Shown here: positions 42,761 to 51,917 of the stretch, in pieces
How positions within the stretch are numbered: the first letter of the stretch is position 1
How the letters are laid out: every line of letters starts with the position of its first letter
NCBI GenBank assembly: GCA_963841415.1
Contig: CAWJCN010000001.1
Location: forward strand, 1,550,001 to 1,614,000
Direction of reading: 5' to 3'
From: DASUAS01 sp963841415
GTDB taxonomy: Bacteria; Actinomycetota; Acidimicrobiia; IMCC26256; DASPTH01
DNA: 64,000 nt
The notes under the pieces: model-generated
Told to the model about the DNA's origin: nothing
What the model saw: only the letters and a program-made list of their open reading frames with translations
Database searches by the model: none
Position numbers and translations under genes: made by a program

Positions 42761-43969
42761 TCACGCACGAAGCAGCCCGCGATGACGCGGGAGGCCGAGG
42801 ATGTGCTCTGCGATGAGATTGCGTTGGATGTCGGTCGTACCGCCGTAGATCGAGGTCCCCTGCGCGAATCGGTGTGCCCACTCGATCGTGCCGTCCGCCG
42901 CCGCTCCATCTGCGCCCGAGCGCAGCATGCCGGCAGGACCCGCGAGCGCGATGAGCTCTGCAGTCGCCTCGATCATCAGGTCCGACGCGATCACGCGGAC
43001 GTACGGGCTCGGGGTGACGTCGGCGACCGCGTGCTTGAGCGCCAGGCGCGCCAAGCGCAGACGTACCGATGCGTCGTCGACCGGGCGTTCGCCGGGCGCA
43101 CCCTGACGCGCCCAGCGCTCGGCGGCTTCGCGGACGGTGTCGAACTCGTCGCGCCAACCACGCGTCTTCCCGAGCGCGGCGACGACATCCGCGGCGTGCT
43201 CATCGAGCACCTCGTTTGCCTGATCGCCCATCCCGTGCTCGGCCGAGAGGGCTCCCGACGCCACCTGCCAGCCTTGGTCGACCGGCCCGAGCCGGTGCGA
43301 GTCCGGGATCCTGACGTCGTCGAAGTACACGAAGTTCGTCCGCTCACCTCCGAGGGTGGCGATGCCCTGCACCTCCACCCCAGGATGACGGAGCGGGACG
43401 AGGAACATCGTGATGCTCTGATGCTTTCCCGCGTTCGGGTTCGTGCGCGCGGTCGCCATGACGTACTGGCACAGGTGCGCTCCGGTCGAGAACATCTTCT
43501 GGCCGGTGATCACCCACTCGTCACCGTCACGGACGGCGCGGGTGCGGATGGCGGCTGCGTCCGACCCACAGTCCGGCTCGGTGTAGCCGAGGCAGCAATG
43601 GATGTCACCGTTGCGCAGCCCCGGACCGAGCTCGGCGCGCAACACCTCGCTTCCAAAGTTCCGCACGACCGACAGGATGAGATCCCGTGAGCCGATGACC
43701 GGGAACATCGCGCCGGCGCGTCGTATCTCTTCGGCGCCGACGACCGCAGCTCGGAGCGGATCGAGCGTCGGTCCGTCGTCGACGACTCCTTCGCGTGGAA
43801 GCCACCCTCGTTCTGCGAGTGCGCGCTGGTACTCGGGCAGGAGGCCGTTGCTCTCGGCGTGCTCGGCTTCGAGGATCTCCTCGGACAAGTGGGCGTCCAT
43901 GAAGGGAACGACCTCTGCGTTCCAGAACGCTTCGATCTCCGGATCGAGCTCGACGATGCTGAAGTCCAT
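42761..43969 (-). CDS. Acyl-CoA dehydrogenase family protein (large partner)
   Basis: The 402-residue protein has a full three-domain layout with YTEPDCGSDAAAIRTRAVRD, GQKMFSTGAHLCQYVM and the C-terminal YGGTTDIQRNLIAEHILGLP. The catalytic-base spot is YGGT rather than YEGT. Its ATG directly follows the stop codon of the smaller partner gene (0-nt gap), so the two are translated together and probably form a heteromer, as known for alpha2beta2 acyl-CoA dehydrogenases of sterol catabolism. Confidence 0.9.
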   Translation of the reverse strand: MDFSIVELDPEIEAFWNAEVVPFMDAHLSEEILEAEHAESNGLLPEYQRALAERGWLPREGVVDDGPTLDPLRAAVVGAEEIRRAGAMFPVIGSRDLILSVVRNFGSEVLRAELGPGLRNGDIHCCLGYTEPDCGSDAAAIRTRAVRDGDEWVITGQKMFSTGAHLCQYVMATARTNPNAGKHQSITMFLVPLRHPGVEVQGIATLGGERTNFVYFDDVRIPDSHRLGPVDQGWQVASGALSAEHGMGDQANEVLDEHAADVVAALGKTRGWRDEFDTVREAAERWARQGAPGERPVDDASVRLRLARLALKHAVADVTPSPYVRVIASDLMIEATAELIALAGPAGMLRSGADGAAADGTIEWAHRFAQGTSIYGGTTDIQRNLIAEHILGLPRHRGLLRA

Positions 43970-45049
43970 CTACTGCTCCTCGGTCGTGGGCCGGCCGTAC
44001 AGGTGATCACCCAGTCGTTGGAGATCCCGCTCGGGATCGCCAGCGACGAGCGTCCAGCCGCGTGCGCGACGGAAGTAGAGCTGCATGTCGGATTCGAGCG
44101 TGAACCCGAGTCCACCGAGTGTGTGGATCCCGATGCTCGCCGCACGGTTGGCGACATCGCCGGCGTACACGAATGCCATGAAGACCTCGGTCGGCGCCAG
44201 CGCCGGTTCGTGATCGAGGTACCACGCGGCGCGGCGCGCGAGCCGTCTCGCCCCTTCGACTCCGGTCGCGACATCGACGAGCGGATGCGCGATCGCTTGG
44301 AACGTGCCGATCGGGACACCGAACGCGTGGCGTTCGTTCGCGTACGCGATCGCGAGATCGAGCGCGGCTTGCGCGAGGCCGGTCTGGGTCGCGGCCATGA
44401 GCACCTTCCACTCGAGGACCGCGGTTTGGTGCAGTTCGAGCGCGTCGCGGTCTCGCGCGAGGGTGCTCCGGCTGCTCGCCGGACCCGACAGCGTCCGCCA
44501 TGCGAACGGCGCATTGGCGAGGTTCGGCACCGCGTCGCCCGGCGGCGACTCGACGACGACGAGGACGCCGTCTTCCACTCCAACCACCAGATCCGCGACT
44601 GCGCCGCTCCCGACCAGCTGCCGTTCACCGTCGGCGACCTCGTGCAGCGCGATGGTCCCGATTCGTGCTCCCGACGCGATCGACCGAGCCATCCCGTCGG
44701 GTGCACCGGCCTGGGTTAGAAGGCGCGCTGCGACCATCGAGTCGACGAGCGGGACGGGAGCAGCGCTGCGGCCGTGCGCTTCGGCGACGAGCGTGAGGTC
44801 GACGAGGCTCGCACCGTCGCCACCGACCGCTTCCGGCAGCGACATGCCGACGATCCCCGAGTTCGCCACGAGTGCCCAGAGGTCCACATCGAAGCCCGAC
44901 GGCTCTGCCGCGCGGACTCGATCCGAGGGGCATTCCCGCTCGAAGAAGCTCCCGAACACCTCCTCGATCTGCTCTTGCTCGTCCGAGAGCGAGTAGTCCT
45001 GACGCCGCACGACGCGGGCGTGCAATGGGTGTCCCGGTGGTTCAGGCAT
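43970..45049 (-). CDS. Acyl-CoA dehydrogenase family protein (small partner)
   Basis: The 359-residue protein is divergent from the family norm: the N-terminal SLSDEQEQIEEVFGSFFERE and VVANSGIVGMSLPEAVGGDG-like helices are present (written here as VANSGIVGMSLPEAVGG), but the FAD-contact motif YTEPxxGSD is missing, and the end is LGGLGFTLESDMQLYFRRAR. This fits the non-FAD-binding subunit of heteromeric acyl-CoA dehydrogenases. ATG 45049 is used; GTG 45010 is an alternative closer to the typical N-terminus. It is first in its operon, 44 nt from copy 2 of the repeated element. Confidence 0.85.
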   Translation of the reverse strand: MPEPPGHPLHARVVRRQDYSLSDEQEQIEEVFGSFFERECPSDRVRAAEPSGFDVDLWALVANSGIVGMSLPEAVGGDGASLVDLTLVAEAHGRSAAPVPLVDSMVAARLLTQAGAPDGMARSIASGARIGTIALHEVADGERQLVGSGAVADLVVGVEDGVLVVVESPPGDAVPNLANAPFAWRTLSGPASSRSTLARDRDALELHQTAVLEWKVLMAATQTGLAQAALDLAIAYANERHAFGVPIGTFQAIAHPLVDVATGVEGARRLARRAAWYLDHEPALAPTEVFMAFVYAGDVANRAASIGIHTLGGLGFTLESDMQLYFRRARGWTLVAGDPERDLQRLGDHLYGRPTTEEQ

Positions 45050-45093
45050 GCGGCTGCGTTGGCCTCGACTCGGCGCCCGGACGGGGCAGGCGG

Positions 45094-45134
45094 ATGGAAC
45101 AGTTTGACGCTGAGTGTTCGATCATGCAGTATCG
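45094..45134. promoter_or_regulatory. Conserved regulatory element, copy 2
   Basis: Identical to 41105-41145 except one base (C to T after the ATGCAG end). It lies in the 135-bp region between the divergent acyl-CoA dehydrogenase (start 45049) and LLM (start 45185) operons, so one site can control ten genes. Confidence 0.75.
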
Positions 45135-45184
45135 TCGAGGCTGCTCGCAACACGCACGGCTCGATCAGCGGAAGAGGTCGCAAC

Positions 45185-46258
45185 GTGAGGTTTGGCATCT
45201 TCATCCTGGGCGACAAGCCACCGCAGCTGACCCACCAGGAGGTCCTCGACAACGTGCTCGAGGAGGCCCGCTGGGCGGAGGAGCTCGGCTACGACGAGGT
45301 GTGGCTCGCGGAGCACCACTTCTCGCCGTACGGCACGCTCGCCAACCTCCCGCAGATCGCCACTGCGATCGCGGCACAGACGGAGCGGATCCGTATCGGC
45401 ACCGCCTGCATGGTCGCGCCGTTCCACGACCCGATCCACCTGGCCGAGCAGATCGCGACCGTCGACGCGTTGAGCGGCGGCCGGTTCGACGCCGGATTCG
45501 GGCGCGGCTACCAGGCCCACGAGTTCAAGGGCTTCGGAGTCTCCATGGATGAGGCGACCGCGCGGTATCAGGAGTGCGTCGCGATGGTCGAAGGGCTCCT
45601 CACCAACGAGCGCTACAGCCACGAAGGTCAGTTCTGCAGCGTCGACGACCTCACGATCCACCCGCGCCCGGTTCAGGACCCCATTCCGATCTGGTGCACC
45701 GTCATGAAGACGCCCGCCAGCTTCGAGTGGCTCGCAGAGACCGGTTACGGCGCGATCATCGGCAACCCGTACCAGGTCGACGCCGACCTCGCGACCGGTC
45801 TCCAGCTCTACCTCGAGTCACGCGAACGACGCGGCCTGTCGTCGGCAACCGAGCAGGTGTGGGCACTGCTCAACGCCTTCGTCGACCACGACGACGCGTT
45901 CGCACGGGAGTACCCCCGTCGGAGCGTCGAGCAGTCGATCGAGGTCCACCGGCAGTACTCGAGCCCATTCGAGCGCGGCGGTGAGATCCCCGCCGACTAC
46001 AAGGCGTACGCCGATTGGTTCGACAACCACGACGCCCAGAGCTACGAGCAGATCCTCAACGCCGACCTCACGCTCATGGGCAGCCCCGAGCGCATCATCC
46101 CGAAGATGAGCAAGATCGTCGACATGGGCTGGCAGAACCTCATGCTCCGCATGAGCCGCGGCGGGGCGATGGAACGCGACAAGGTGCGCAGCTCGATGGA
46201 GCTCTTCTCGCGTGAGGTCATGCCCGCGGTCGCCGAGCTCGAATCCGCGAGGGTCTGA
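45185..46258 (+). CDS. LLM class flavin-dependent oxidoreductase
   Basis: GTG 45185 gives 357 residues: VRFGIFILGDKPPQLTHQEV, DEVWLAEHHFSPYGTLANL, RIRIGTACMVAPFHDPIHLA, GGRFDAGFGRGYQAHEFKGF. The EHHF motif and the RGYQ segment mark a monooxygenase-type luciferase-like protein. It heads a six-gene plus-strand operon (LLM, ligase, thiolase, DUF35, lactonase, ligase) and is controlled from the region holding copy 2 of the shared element. Confidence 0.9.
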   Translation: MRFGIFILGDKPPQLTHQEVLDNVLEEARWAEELGYDEVWLAEHHFSPYGTLANLPQIATAIAAQTERIRIGTACMVAPFHDPIHLAEQIATVDALSGGRFDAGFGRGYQAHEFKGFGVSMDEATARYQECVAMVEGLLTNERYSHEGQFCSVDDLTIHPRPVQDPIPIWCTVMKTPASFEWLAETGYGAIIGNPYQVDADLATGLQLYLESRERRGLSSATEQVWALLNAFVDHDDAFAREYPRRSVEQSIEVHRQYSSPFERGGEIPADYKAYADWFDNHDAQSYEQILNADLTLMGSPERIIPKMSKIVDMGWQNLMLRMSRGGAMERDKVRSSMELFSREVMPAVAELESARV

Positions 46259-46266
46259 CCGCACGC

Positions 46267-47775
46267 GTGAACCTCAGCACCCGGATCACGACCGTTCTCA
46301 CCCTCGATCCCGACGCGGACGCGATCGAGTTCGAGGGTCAGTGGACGTCGTGGGGATCGCTGCACCGGATCGCCACCTCGGTCGCGGGACTGCTCGATGG
46401 GAGCGGCGTGCCCTTCGGAGGACCGGTGGGTCTCGTGTTGCGCAACGACCCCGCGATGATCGCCGCCGTGCTCGGCACGCTGATCGCCGGCCGCTGCGTA
46501 GTGACGATCAGTCCGCATCAGGGTGACGAGTCGCTGGCGACCGAGGTCGAGGCACTCGCTGTGCCCGCGCTGGTCGCACTTCCCGACGACTGGTCACGGC
46601 CCGGAGTTCGTGATGCAGCGACCCGAGTTGGCGCCATGGGCATCGAGGTCACGATCGCTCCCATCGCCGAGGCCACCTTCGTCCACGGACTCGAACGCGT
46701 CGACTCCGTGCTGGAGCACCGGCCCGTCGTCCCCGGCGTCGCCGTCGAGATGTTGACGAGTGGCACGACCGGACCACCCAAGCGCGTACCGCTCGGCTAC
46801 GCGCAGTTCGAGCGCACGATCGCTGCCGCGGGCGCGCACTACCGCTCCGACGGCACCCGCGACGACACTCCCCACCTCCGTTCTGGCGTGGCGATCGTCG
46901 CGTCACCGCTCGTGCACATGTCGGGGATCTTCCGCACGCTGCTCAACGTCACCGACGGTCGCCGCATCGCACTGCTCGAGCGCTTCCGGGTCGACGACTT
47001 CGTCGCGCTGGTGGAGCGCCACCAACCGAAGGCGGTGAGCCTCGTACCCACCGCGCTGCGCATGGTGCTCGACGCCGACGTCGACCCCGAGTCGCTCCGC
47101 AGCATCCAGGTGGTCACCTCGGGGAGCGCCGCGCTGCCGGTGGCGGTGCAGGAGGCGTTCGAGTCGAAGTACGGCATCGCCGTCCTCCCGTCGTACGGTG
47201 CCACCGAGTTCGCCGGAGGCGTCGCGGGATGGACGCTCCCGCTCCACCGAGAGTGGGCCGAGCGCAAACGCGGCAGCGTGGGTCGTCCCCAACCCGGCCG
47301 TGAGCTGCGGGTGGTCGATCCGGACACCGGCGCCGAGGTGCCGACCGGTGCTCCCGGGCGGCTCGAGGTGCGGGCGCGCGACACCGACTGGGTCCGCACC
47401 ACCGACATCGCCCGCATCGACGCCGACGACTTCCTCTGGATCGACGGTCGCAGCGACGACGCCATCGTGCGTGGTGGCTTCAAGGTCTTCCCCGGCGAGA
47501 TCGTCGAGGTCCTGCGCGCGCACCCAGCCGTACGTGACGCCGGTGTGACCGGGATCGACGACGAACGACTCGGCGCAGTGCCGGTCGCAGCCGTTGAACT
47601 GCGTGACGGAGCGACGGTGACGGAACAAGAGTTGGAGGACCACGTGCGACAGCAACTCGCGAGCTACAAGGTGCCGACCGAGGTGCGCGTCGTCGACGCG
47701 CTCCCTCGCACCCCTTCGATGAAGGTGAGCCAGCCCCAGCTACGCGAGTTGTTCGTCGGGGCGGACGCCCGATGA
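46267..47775 (+). CDS. AMP-binding acyl-CoA synthetase
   Basis: The 502-residue enzyme (GTG start, 8 nt after the LLM stop) shows MLTSGTTGPPKRVPLGY, a PSYGATEFAGG segment (usually GxTE), the Asp in WVRTTDIARIDADDF, and the hinge DGRSDDAIVRGGFKVFPGEI. The C-terminal Lys is in RTPSMKVSQPQL. The WVRTTD motif lacks the usual TGD glycine, a mild deviation. It activates a carboxylate for the following thiolase/DUF35 pair and overlaps the thiolase gene by 4 bp. Confidence 0.9.
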   Translation: MNLSTRITTVLTLDPDADAIEFEGQWTSWGSLHRIATSVAGLLDGSGVPFGGPVGLVLRNDPAMIAAVLGTLIAGRCVVTISPHQGDESLATEVEALAVPALVALPDDWSRPGVRDAATRVGAMGIEVTIAPIAEATFVHGLERVDSVLEHRPVVPGVAVEMLTSGTTGPPKRVPLGYAQFERTIAAAGAHYRSDGTRDDTPHLRSGVAIVASPLVHMSGIFRTLLNVTDGRRIALLERFRVDDFVALVERHQPKAVSLVPTALRMVLDADVDPESLRSIQVVTSGSAALPVAVQEAFESKYGIAVLPSYGATEFAGGVAGWTLPLHREWAERKRGSVGRPQPGRELRVVDPDTGAEVPTGAPGRLEVRARDTDWVRTTDIARIDADDFLWIDGRSDDAIVRGGFKVFPGEIVEVLRAHPAVRDAGVTGIDDERLGAVPVAAVELRDGATVTEQELEDHVRQQLASYKVPTEVRVVDALPRTPSMKVSQPQLRELFVGADAR

Positions 47776-48944
47776 GCCATCCGTTGCGCGGTGCGGTCGC
47801 CATCGTGGGCGCGGCCGACGAGGTGTCACCCACCGGCGAGATCGACCTGCCGCTCCGCGCCCTCGAAGCACGCGTCGTGCGCGCGGCACTCGACGACGCG
47901 GGGCTCGAGCCGGCCGACGTCGACGGACTGTGCATGTGCACCGGCGGCACGCTCATGCACTCGGTCGAGCTCGCCGAGCAGCTCGGCATCCAACCCAGTT
48001 GGACCGACTCCACGCAGGTCGGCGGGGCGTCGTACGAGCTGTACGTCGAACACGCGGCCAGCGCCATCGCCGCCGGACTCTGCGAGACGGTCGTGGTCGT
48101 CTACGCATCGACGCCGCGCGCGTCGCGTAAGCGTGGCGGCACCGGCATGGGGATCCTCGCCACGCCCGAACGCCTCGAGTGGGAGACCCCCTACGGCATC
48201 TTCCTGCCCATCGGCGCGTACGGTCTCGCCGCCAGCCGGCACATGGCGGTGTATGGCACCAAGCCGGAGGAACTCGCGCAGATCGCCGTCGACACCCGGC
48301 GCTGGGCGACGATGAACGAGCGTGCCTACTCCCGCGATCCGATCACCGTCAACGATGTCCTCGACTCCGGATACGTCGCCGAGCCGATGCACAAGCTCGA
48401 GTACTGCCTCGTCACTGACGGCGCCGGCGCGATCGTGGTGACCAGCGCAGCACGGGTCCGCGACCTCGCCAGGCCGCCGGTGTGGGTGCTCGGTGCCGCC
48501 AGCCACCACACGCACTCGATGATCTCGCAGATGCCCGACCTCACCACGACTGCAGGCGTGCAGTCGGGTGAGCGGGCGTTCGCGATGAGCGGCCTCACCC
48601 CCGCCGACATCGACGTGGTGGAGCTCTACGACTCGTTCACCATCACCGTGCTCCTCGCGCTCGAGGACCTCGGGTTCTGCGCCAAGGGTGAGGGGGGCGC
48701 CTTCGTCGCCGACGGTCGGCTCGGTCCCGGCGGCGCGCTCCCGGCGCAGACGTCGGGCGGCGGGCTCGCCTACACGCATCCGGGAGCGTTCGGGATGTTC
48801 CTCCTGGTGGAGGCGGTGCGCCAACTGCGCGGCGAGAGCGGCGAGCGGCAGGTTGCCGACGCGCGCACCGCGGTTGCACACGGCTGCGGCGGTGTGCTCT
48901 CGGCCACCGCGACCGTCGTCCTGGGTACGGAGGAGACGCTGTGA
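47772..48944 (+). CDS. Thiolase-fold protein (lipid-transfer/SCP2-thiolase-like)
   Basis: The 390-residue protein begins LRGAVAIVGAADEVSPTGEI and carries DAGLEPADVDGLCMCTGG, then GLTPADIDVVELYDSFTITV, GGGLAYTHPGAFGMFLLVEA and HGCGGVLSATATVVL. These are features of SCP2-type thiolases and Ltp-type aldolases that work with a DUF35 protein. It is coupled by 4-bp overlaps to the ligase and the DUF35 gene, the arrangement seen in sterol side-chain aldolases (Ltp2-DUF35). Thiolytic or retro-aldol cleavage cannot be distinguished here. Confidence 0.88.
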   Translation: MSHPLRGAVAIVGAADEVSPTGEIDLPLRALEARVVRAALDDAGLEPADVDGLCMCTGGTLMHSVELAEQLGIQPSWTDSTQVGGASYELYVEHAASAIAAGLCETVVVVYASTPRASRKRGGTGMGILATPERLEWETPYGIFLPIGAYGLAASRHMAVYGTKPEELAQIAVDTRRWATMNERAYSRDPITVNDVLDSGYVAEPMHKLEYCLVTDGAGAIVVTSAARVRDLARPPVWVLGAASHHTHSMISQMPDLTTTAGVQSGERAFAMSGLTPADIDVVELYDSFTITVLLALEDLGFCAKGEGGAFVADGRLGPGGALPAQTSGGGLAYTHPGAFGMFLLVEAVRQLRGESGERQVADARTAVAHGCGGVLSATATVVLGTEETL

Positions 48945-49372
48945 GTGAGACGAATGAGCTGCCGTCACGGGTGGTGCCCGAGCCGTCGGAGTATTCCCAG
49001 CCATTCTGGGACGCAACGCGCGACCAGCGGCTCGTGCTGCAGCGTTGCGCGTCGTGCGACGCGTTCGTCTGGTATCCGCGCCCGTTCTGTCCCGGCTGCC
49101 TCCGTGAGACGCTCGAGTGGACGGAGGTCTCCGGACTCGGCACAGTGCACGCCGTGAGCGTCCATCACCGCGCACCCTCACCCGAGATGAAAGATCGAGC
49201 GCCCTACGCGCTCACCCTCGTCGAGCTCGACGAGGGTGTCCGGCTCATGAGCAACGTCGTCGACTGCGACCCCGCAGACGTGCACGTCGGTCAGCGCGTC
49301 CGCGCCACGTGGGAGCCGCTCGACGACGGCCGTCACCTCCTCCTGTTCGCGCCCGAGCCCCTCGGCTCGTGA
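48941..49372 (+). CDS. DUF35/OB-fold zinc-ribbon protein
   Basis: The 143-residue protein has an N-terminal rubredoxin-like zinc ribbon, CASCDAFVWYPRPFCPGC (about 36-53, CxxC...CxxC), then an OB-fold from about 60 with LGTVHAVSVHHRAPS and VRLMSNVVDCDPADVHVG. DUF35 proteins bind thiolase-like partners and supply a CoA-ester-binding subunit. It overlaps both neighbours by 4 bp, matching obligate complex formation with the thiolase. Confidence 0.9.
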   Translation: MSETNELPSRVVPEPSEYSQPFWDATRDQRLVLQRCASCDAFVWYPRPFCPGCLRETLEWTEVSGLGTVHAVSVHHRAPSPEMKDRAPYALTLVELDEGVRLMSNVVDCDPADVHVGQRVRATWEPLDDGRHLLLFAPEPLGS

Positions 49373-50322
49373 CGCCGCGGGTGCGCGAGCTCGCGTCCGG
49401 TCTCGCGTTCCCCGAAGGACCGCTCGTCACCGGCGACGGCGGGGTGCTGGTCAGCGAGATGGGCGGCGGTCGCGTCACGCGCGTCGACGCCGACGGCGCC
49501 ACCGAGGTCGTCGCGGTCACGGGCGGCGGCCCGAATGGGTTGGGACGACTCCCCGACGGCACGGTGCTCGTGTGCCAGGGCGGCGGTTCCCGCTGGCAGG
49601 CGCGACCGTGGCCGTTCGACCTCCCGGGCTCGGTCGACCTCGTGTTGCCGGCCGGTCCGGCCGAGGACGCGCTCACGCCCCAGGTCCAGGCGGTCGGTGT
49701 CGACGGCTCGGTCACGACCGTCACCGAGCGCTTCGTCGGGGTCGACGGCGTCGAACGCCCACTCGGTCGTCCGAGTGATCTCTGCGTCGATGCCGAGGGC
49801 GGCTTCTGGATGACCGACGGTGGCGCCAGCCACGGACGGGACCGTGCGCTCACCGGCCTCCTCTACGGCGCGCCCGGGACGACACCGGGCACTCCGCTGC
49901 GCGAGGTGCTCTACCCGCTCGAGATGCCGAACGGCGTGGCGCTCTCGGGTGACGGCTCACGGCTCTACGCGACCGAGACCCGAACCCGTCGGGTGTGGGA
50001 GTTCGCGCTCGCGCCCGGCGGTGTGATCGAGCGGGCCCGTGGCTTCGCGACGATCCCCAGCGGTGGCCCCATGAACTTCGGCGGCGCCGACGGCATCTGC
50101 GTCGACGACGCTGGGCGCGTCGTCGTCGCCACCCTCGGCACGGGCGGCATCACCGTGTACTCCTCCGAGGGCGACCAGCTCGGGGCGCTGGTGCTCGACG
50201 ACCGCATGACGACCAACGCCGCCTACGACGACGCGTCAGGTTGCCTGTTCGTGACGCTCGCGACCACGGGTCGCGTCGTCGTCGTCGACGACTGGCCCGC
50301 TGGCGTGATCACGTCGACGTGA
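49369..50322 (+). CDS. SMP-30/gluconolactonase/LRE family protein
   Basis: GTG 49369 gives 317 residues of a six-bladed propeller. SGLAFPEGPLVTGDGGVLVS contains the metal-ligand Glu, PNGLGRLPDG and MPNGVALSGDGSRLYATETR contain the Asn ligands, and GADGICVDDAGRVVVATLG holds the late Asp. Members hydrolyse lactones. Within this operon it may open a lactone arising from Baeyer-Villiger oxidation elsewhere in the cluster, which is inference. The codons upstream are a shadow of the DUF35 gene. Confidence 0.88.
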   Translation: MTPRVRELASGLAFPEGPLVTGDGGVLVSEMGGGRVTRVDADGATEVVAVTGGGPNGLGRLPDGTVLVCQGGGSRWQARPWPFDLPGSVDLVLPAGPAEDALTPQVQAVGVDGSVTTVTERFVGVDGVERPLGRPSDLCVDAEGGFWMTDGGASHGRDRALTGLLYGAPGTTPGTPLREVLYPLEMPNGVALSGDGSRLYATETRTRRVWEFALAPGGVIERARGFATIPSGGPMNFGGADGICVDDAGRVVVATLGTGGITVYSSEGDQLGALVLDDRMTTNAAYDDASGCLFVTLATTGRVVVVDDWPAGVITST

Positions 50323-50332
50323 TCGAGGGCCC

Positions 50333-51910
50333 GTGACCGAGGGACCCCACTCCCCCGCGACCCACGCACGCGAACGACCGGACGCGCCCGCACTGATCCT
50401 GGCCCGAACCGGCGAGCAACTCAGCTGGCGCGACCTCGACGAGCATTCGAATCAAATGGCGCACCTCTTCCGCTCGCTCGGGCTGCGCGATGGCGAGACC
50501 GTCGCGCTGCTGATCGAGAACCACCTCCGTGCATTCGAGGTGACCTGGGCCGTACTGCGCTCCGGCCTGCGGTACACGTTCGTCAACAGCATGCTGACGA
50601 GCGACGAAGCAGCCGAGATCCTCGACGCGGCGGGAGCGCGGGTGCTGGTGACATCGACCCGACGGCTCGACGCCGCGCTCGCCGCGAACCGCGGCGGCGA
50701 CCTGTCCCACGTGTTCGTGCTCGTATCGCACGACGAGGCGGCACCCGCGCAGCTCCCGACCGGGTGGCAGCTCCTCGACGACGCGATCGTCGACATGCCG
50801 ACGACGCCCGTTCCCGACGGGCGCGAGGGCGCGCCGCTGTGGTTCTCGTCGGGCACCTCGGGACACCCGAAGGGCGTGCTGCGGGACCTGCCGGACGCCC
50901 CAGCAGGGACAGCCGACGAGCAGTCGCTCTGGTATGCCGAGCAGTACGCGTTCGGCCCGTCGACGGTGCACCTCGCGCTCGGTCCATTGCACCACGCCGC
51001 GCCGATCGGTTTCTCCACGATGGTGCAGCGCTTCGGCGGCACCGTGGTGCTCACCGAGCGGTTCGACGCGGAGGCGACGCTGGGCGACATCGAGCGCTAC
51101 CGCGTGACGTTCAGCCACATCGTGCCGACGATGTTCGTGCGCTTCCTGAAGCTCCCCGCCGACGTGCGAGCGCGATTCGACGTCAGCTCGCTCAAGCACG
51201 TGTTACATGGCGCAGCCCCGTGTCCCGTTGACGTAAAGCGTCAGATGATCGAATGGTGGGGCCCGATCCTCGACGAGTACTACGCGGGTACCGAGGGCGT
51301 CGGTGCGACGTCGATCTCGTCGGAGGAGTGGCTCGCACACGCGGGATCGGTCGGGCGCGCCAGCCGGGGCACGATCCACATCACCGACGAAGGGGGCCAC
51401 GAGGTGCCGCCCTACGTCGAGGGGATGGTGTGGTTCGACAGTCCGGTCAAGGCGGTGTACCGCGGCGATCCCGAGCAGACCGCGGCGATCACCCACCCCG
51501 AGGGCTGGCAGACGCTCGGCGACGTGGGGTACGTCGACGACGACGGCTACCTCTTCCTCACCGACCGCTGGACGCACAAGATCGTCACCGGGGGCGCGAA
51601 CGTGTTCCCGCGAGAAGTGGAGGACGTCCTGCTCGCCCACCCGAAGGTGCTCGACGTCGCCGTCATCGGTGTACCCGACGACGACATGGGCGAGCAGGTA
51701 CGAGCGGTCGTCGAACCCGTCTCGTGGGACGACGTCTCACCCTCGCTCGCCGATGACCTGGTCGCGTGGACCCGCGCGCGACTTTCGCACTACAAGTGCC
51801 CCCGCGCGGTCGACTTCGAGCGCACACTGCCGCGCGGCGAGAACGGCAAGCTCTACAAGCGCGTCCTCCGCGACCGCTACTGGGCCAGACGAACTTCCAA
51901 GATCCTCTGA
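50333..51910 (+). CDS. AMP-binding acyl-CoA synthetase
   Basis: The 525-residue ligase (GTG start) has FSSGTSGHPKGVLRDLPD as its P-loop-like motif, YYAGTEGVGATSISSEEW, the Asp in LGDVGYVDDDGYLFLTDR and the hinge DRWTHKIVTGGANVFPREVE. The C-terminal catalytic Lys sits in LPRGENGKLYKRVLRD. It resembles steroid- and fatty-acid-CoA ligases of actinobacteria. It is the last gene of the six-gene operon, converging on an enoyl-CoA hydratase gene. Confidence 0.92.
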   Translation: MTEGPHSPATHARERPDAPALILARTGEQLSWRDLDEHSNQMAHLFRSLGLRDGETVALLIENHLRAFEVTWAVLRSGLRYTFVNSMLTSDEAAEILDAAGARVLVTSTRRLDAALAANRGGDLSHVFVLVSHDEAAPAQLPTGWQLLDDAIVDMPTTPVPDGREGAPLWFSSGTSGHPKGVLRDLPDAPAGTADEQSLWYAEQYAFGPSTVHLALGPLHHAAPIGFSTMVQRFGGTVVLTERFDAEATLGDIERYRVTFSHIVPTMFVRFLKLPADVRARFDVSSLKHVLHGAAPCPVDVKRQMIEWWGPILDEYYAGTEGVGATSISSEEWLAHAGSVGRASRGTIHITDEGGHEVPPYVEGMVWFDSPVKAVYRGDPEQTAAITHPEGWQTLGDVGYVDDDGYLFLTDRWTHKIVTGGANVFPREVEDVLLAHPKVLDVAVIGVPDDDMGEQVRAVVEPVSWDDVSPSLADDLVAWTRARLSHYKCPRAVDFERTLPRGENGKLYKRVLRDRYWARRTSKIL

Positions 51911-51917
51911 GTTCTGA

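Noticed and set aside
45111..45135. Reading the repeated element as a simple -35/-10 promoter
   Set aside because: TTGACG with CAGTAT 17 nt later could fit at copy 2, but at copy 1 no plus-strand gene follows, so an operator role explains the conservation better.
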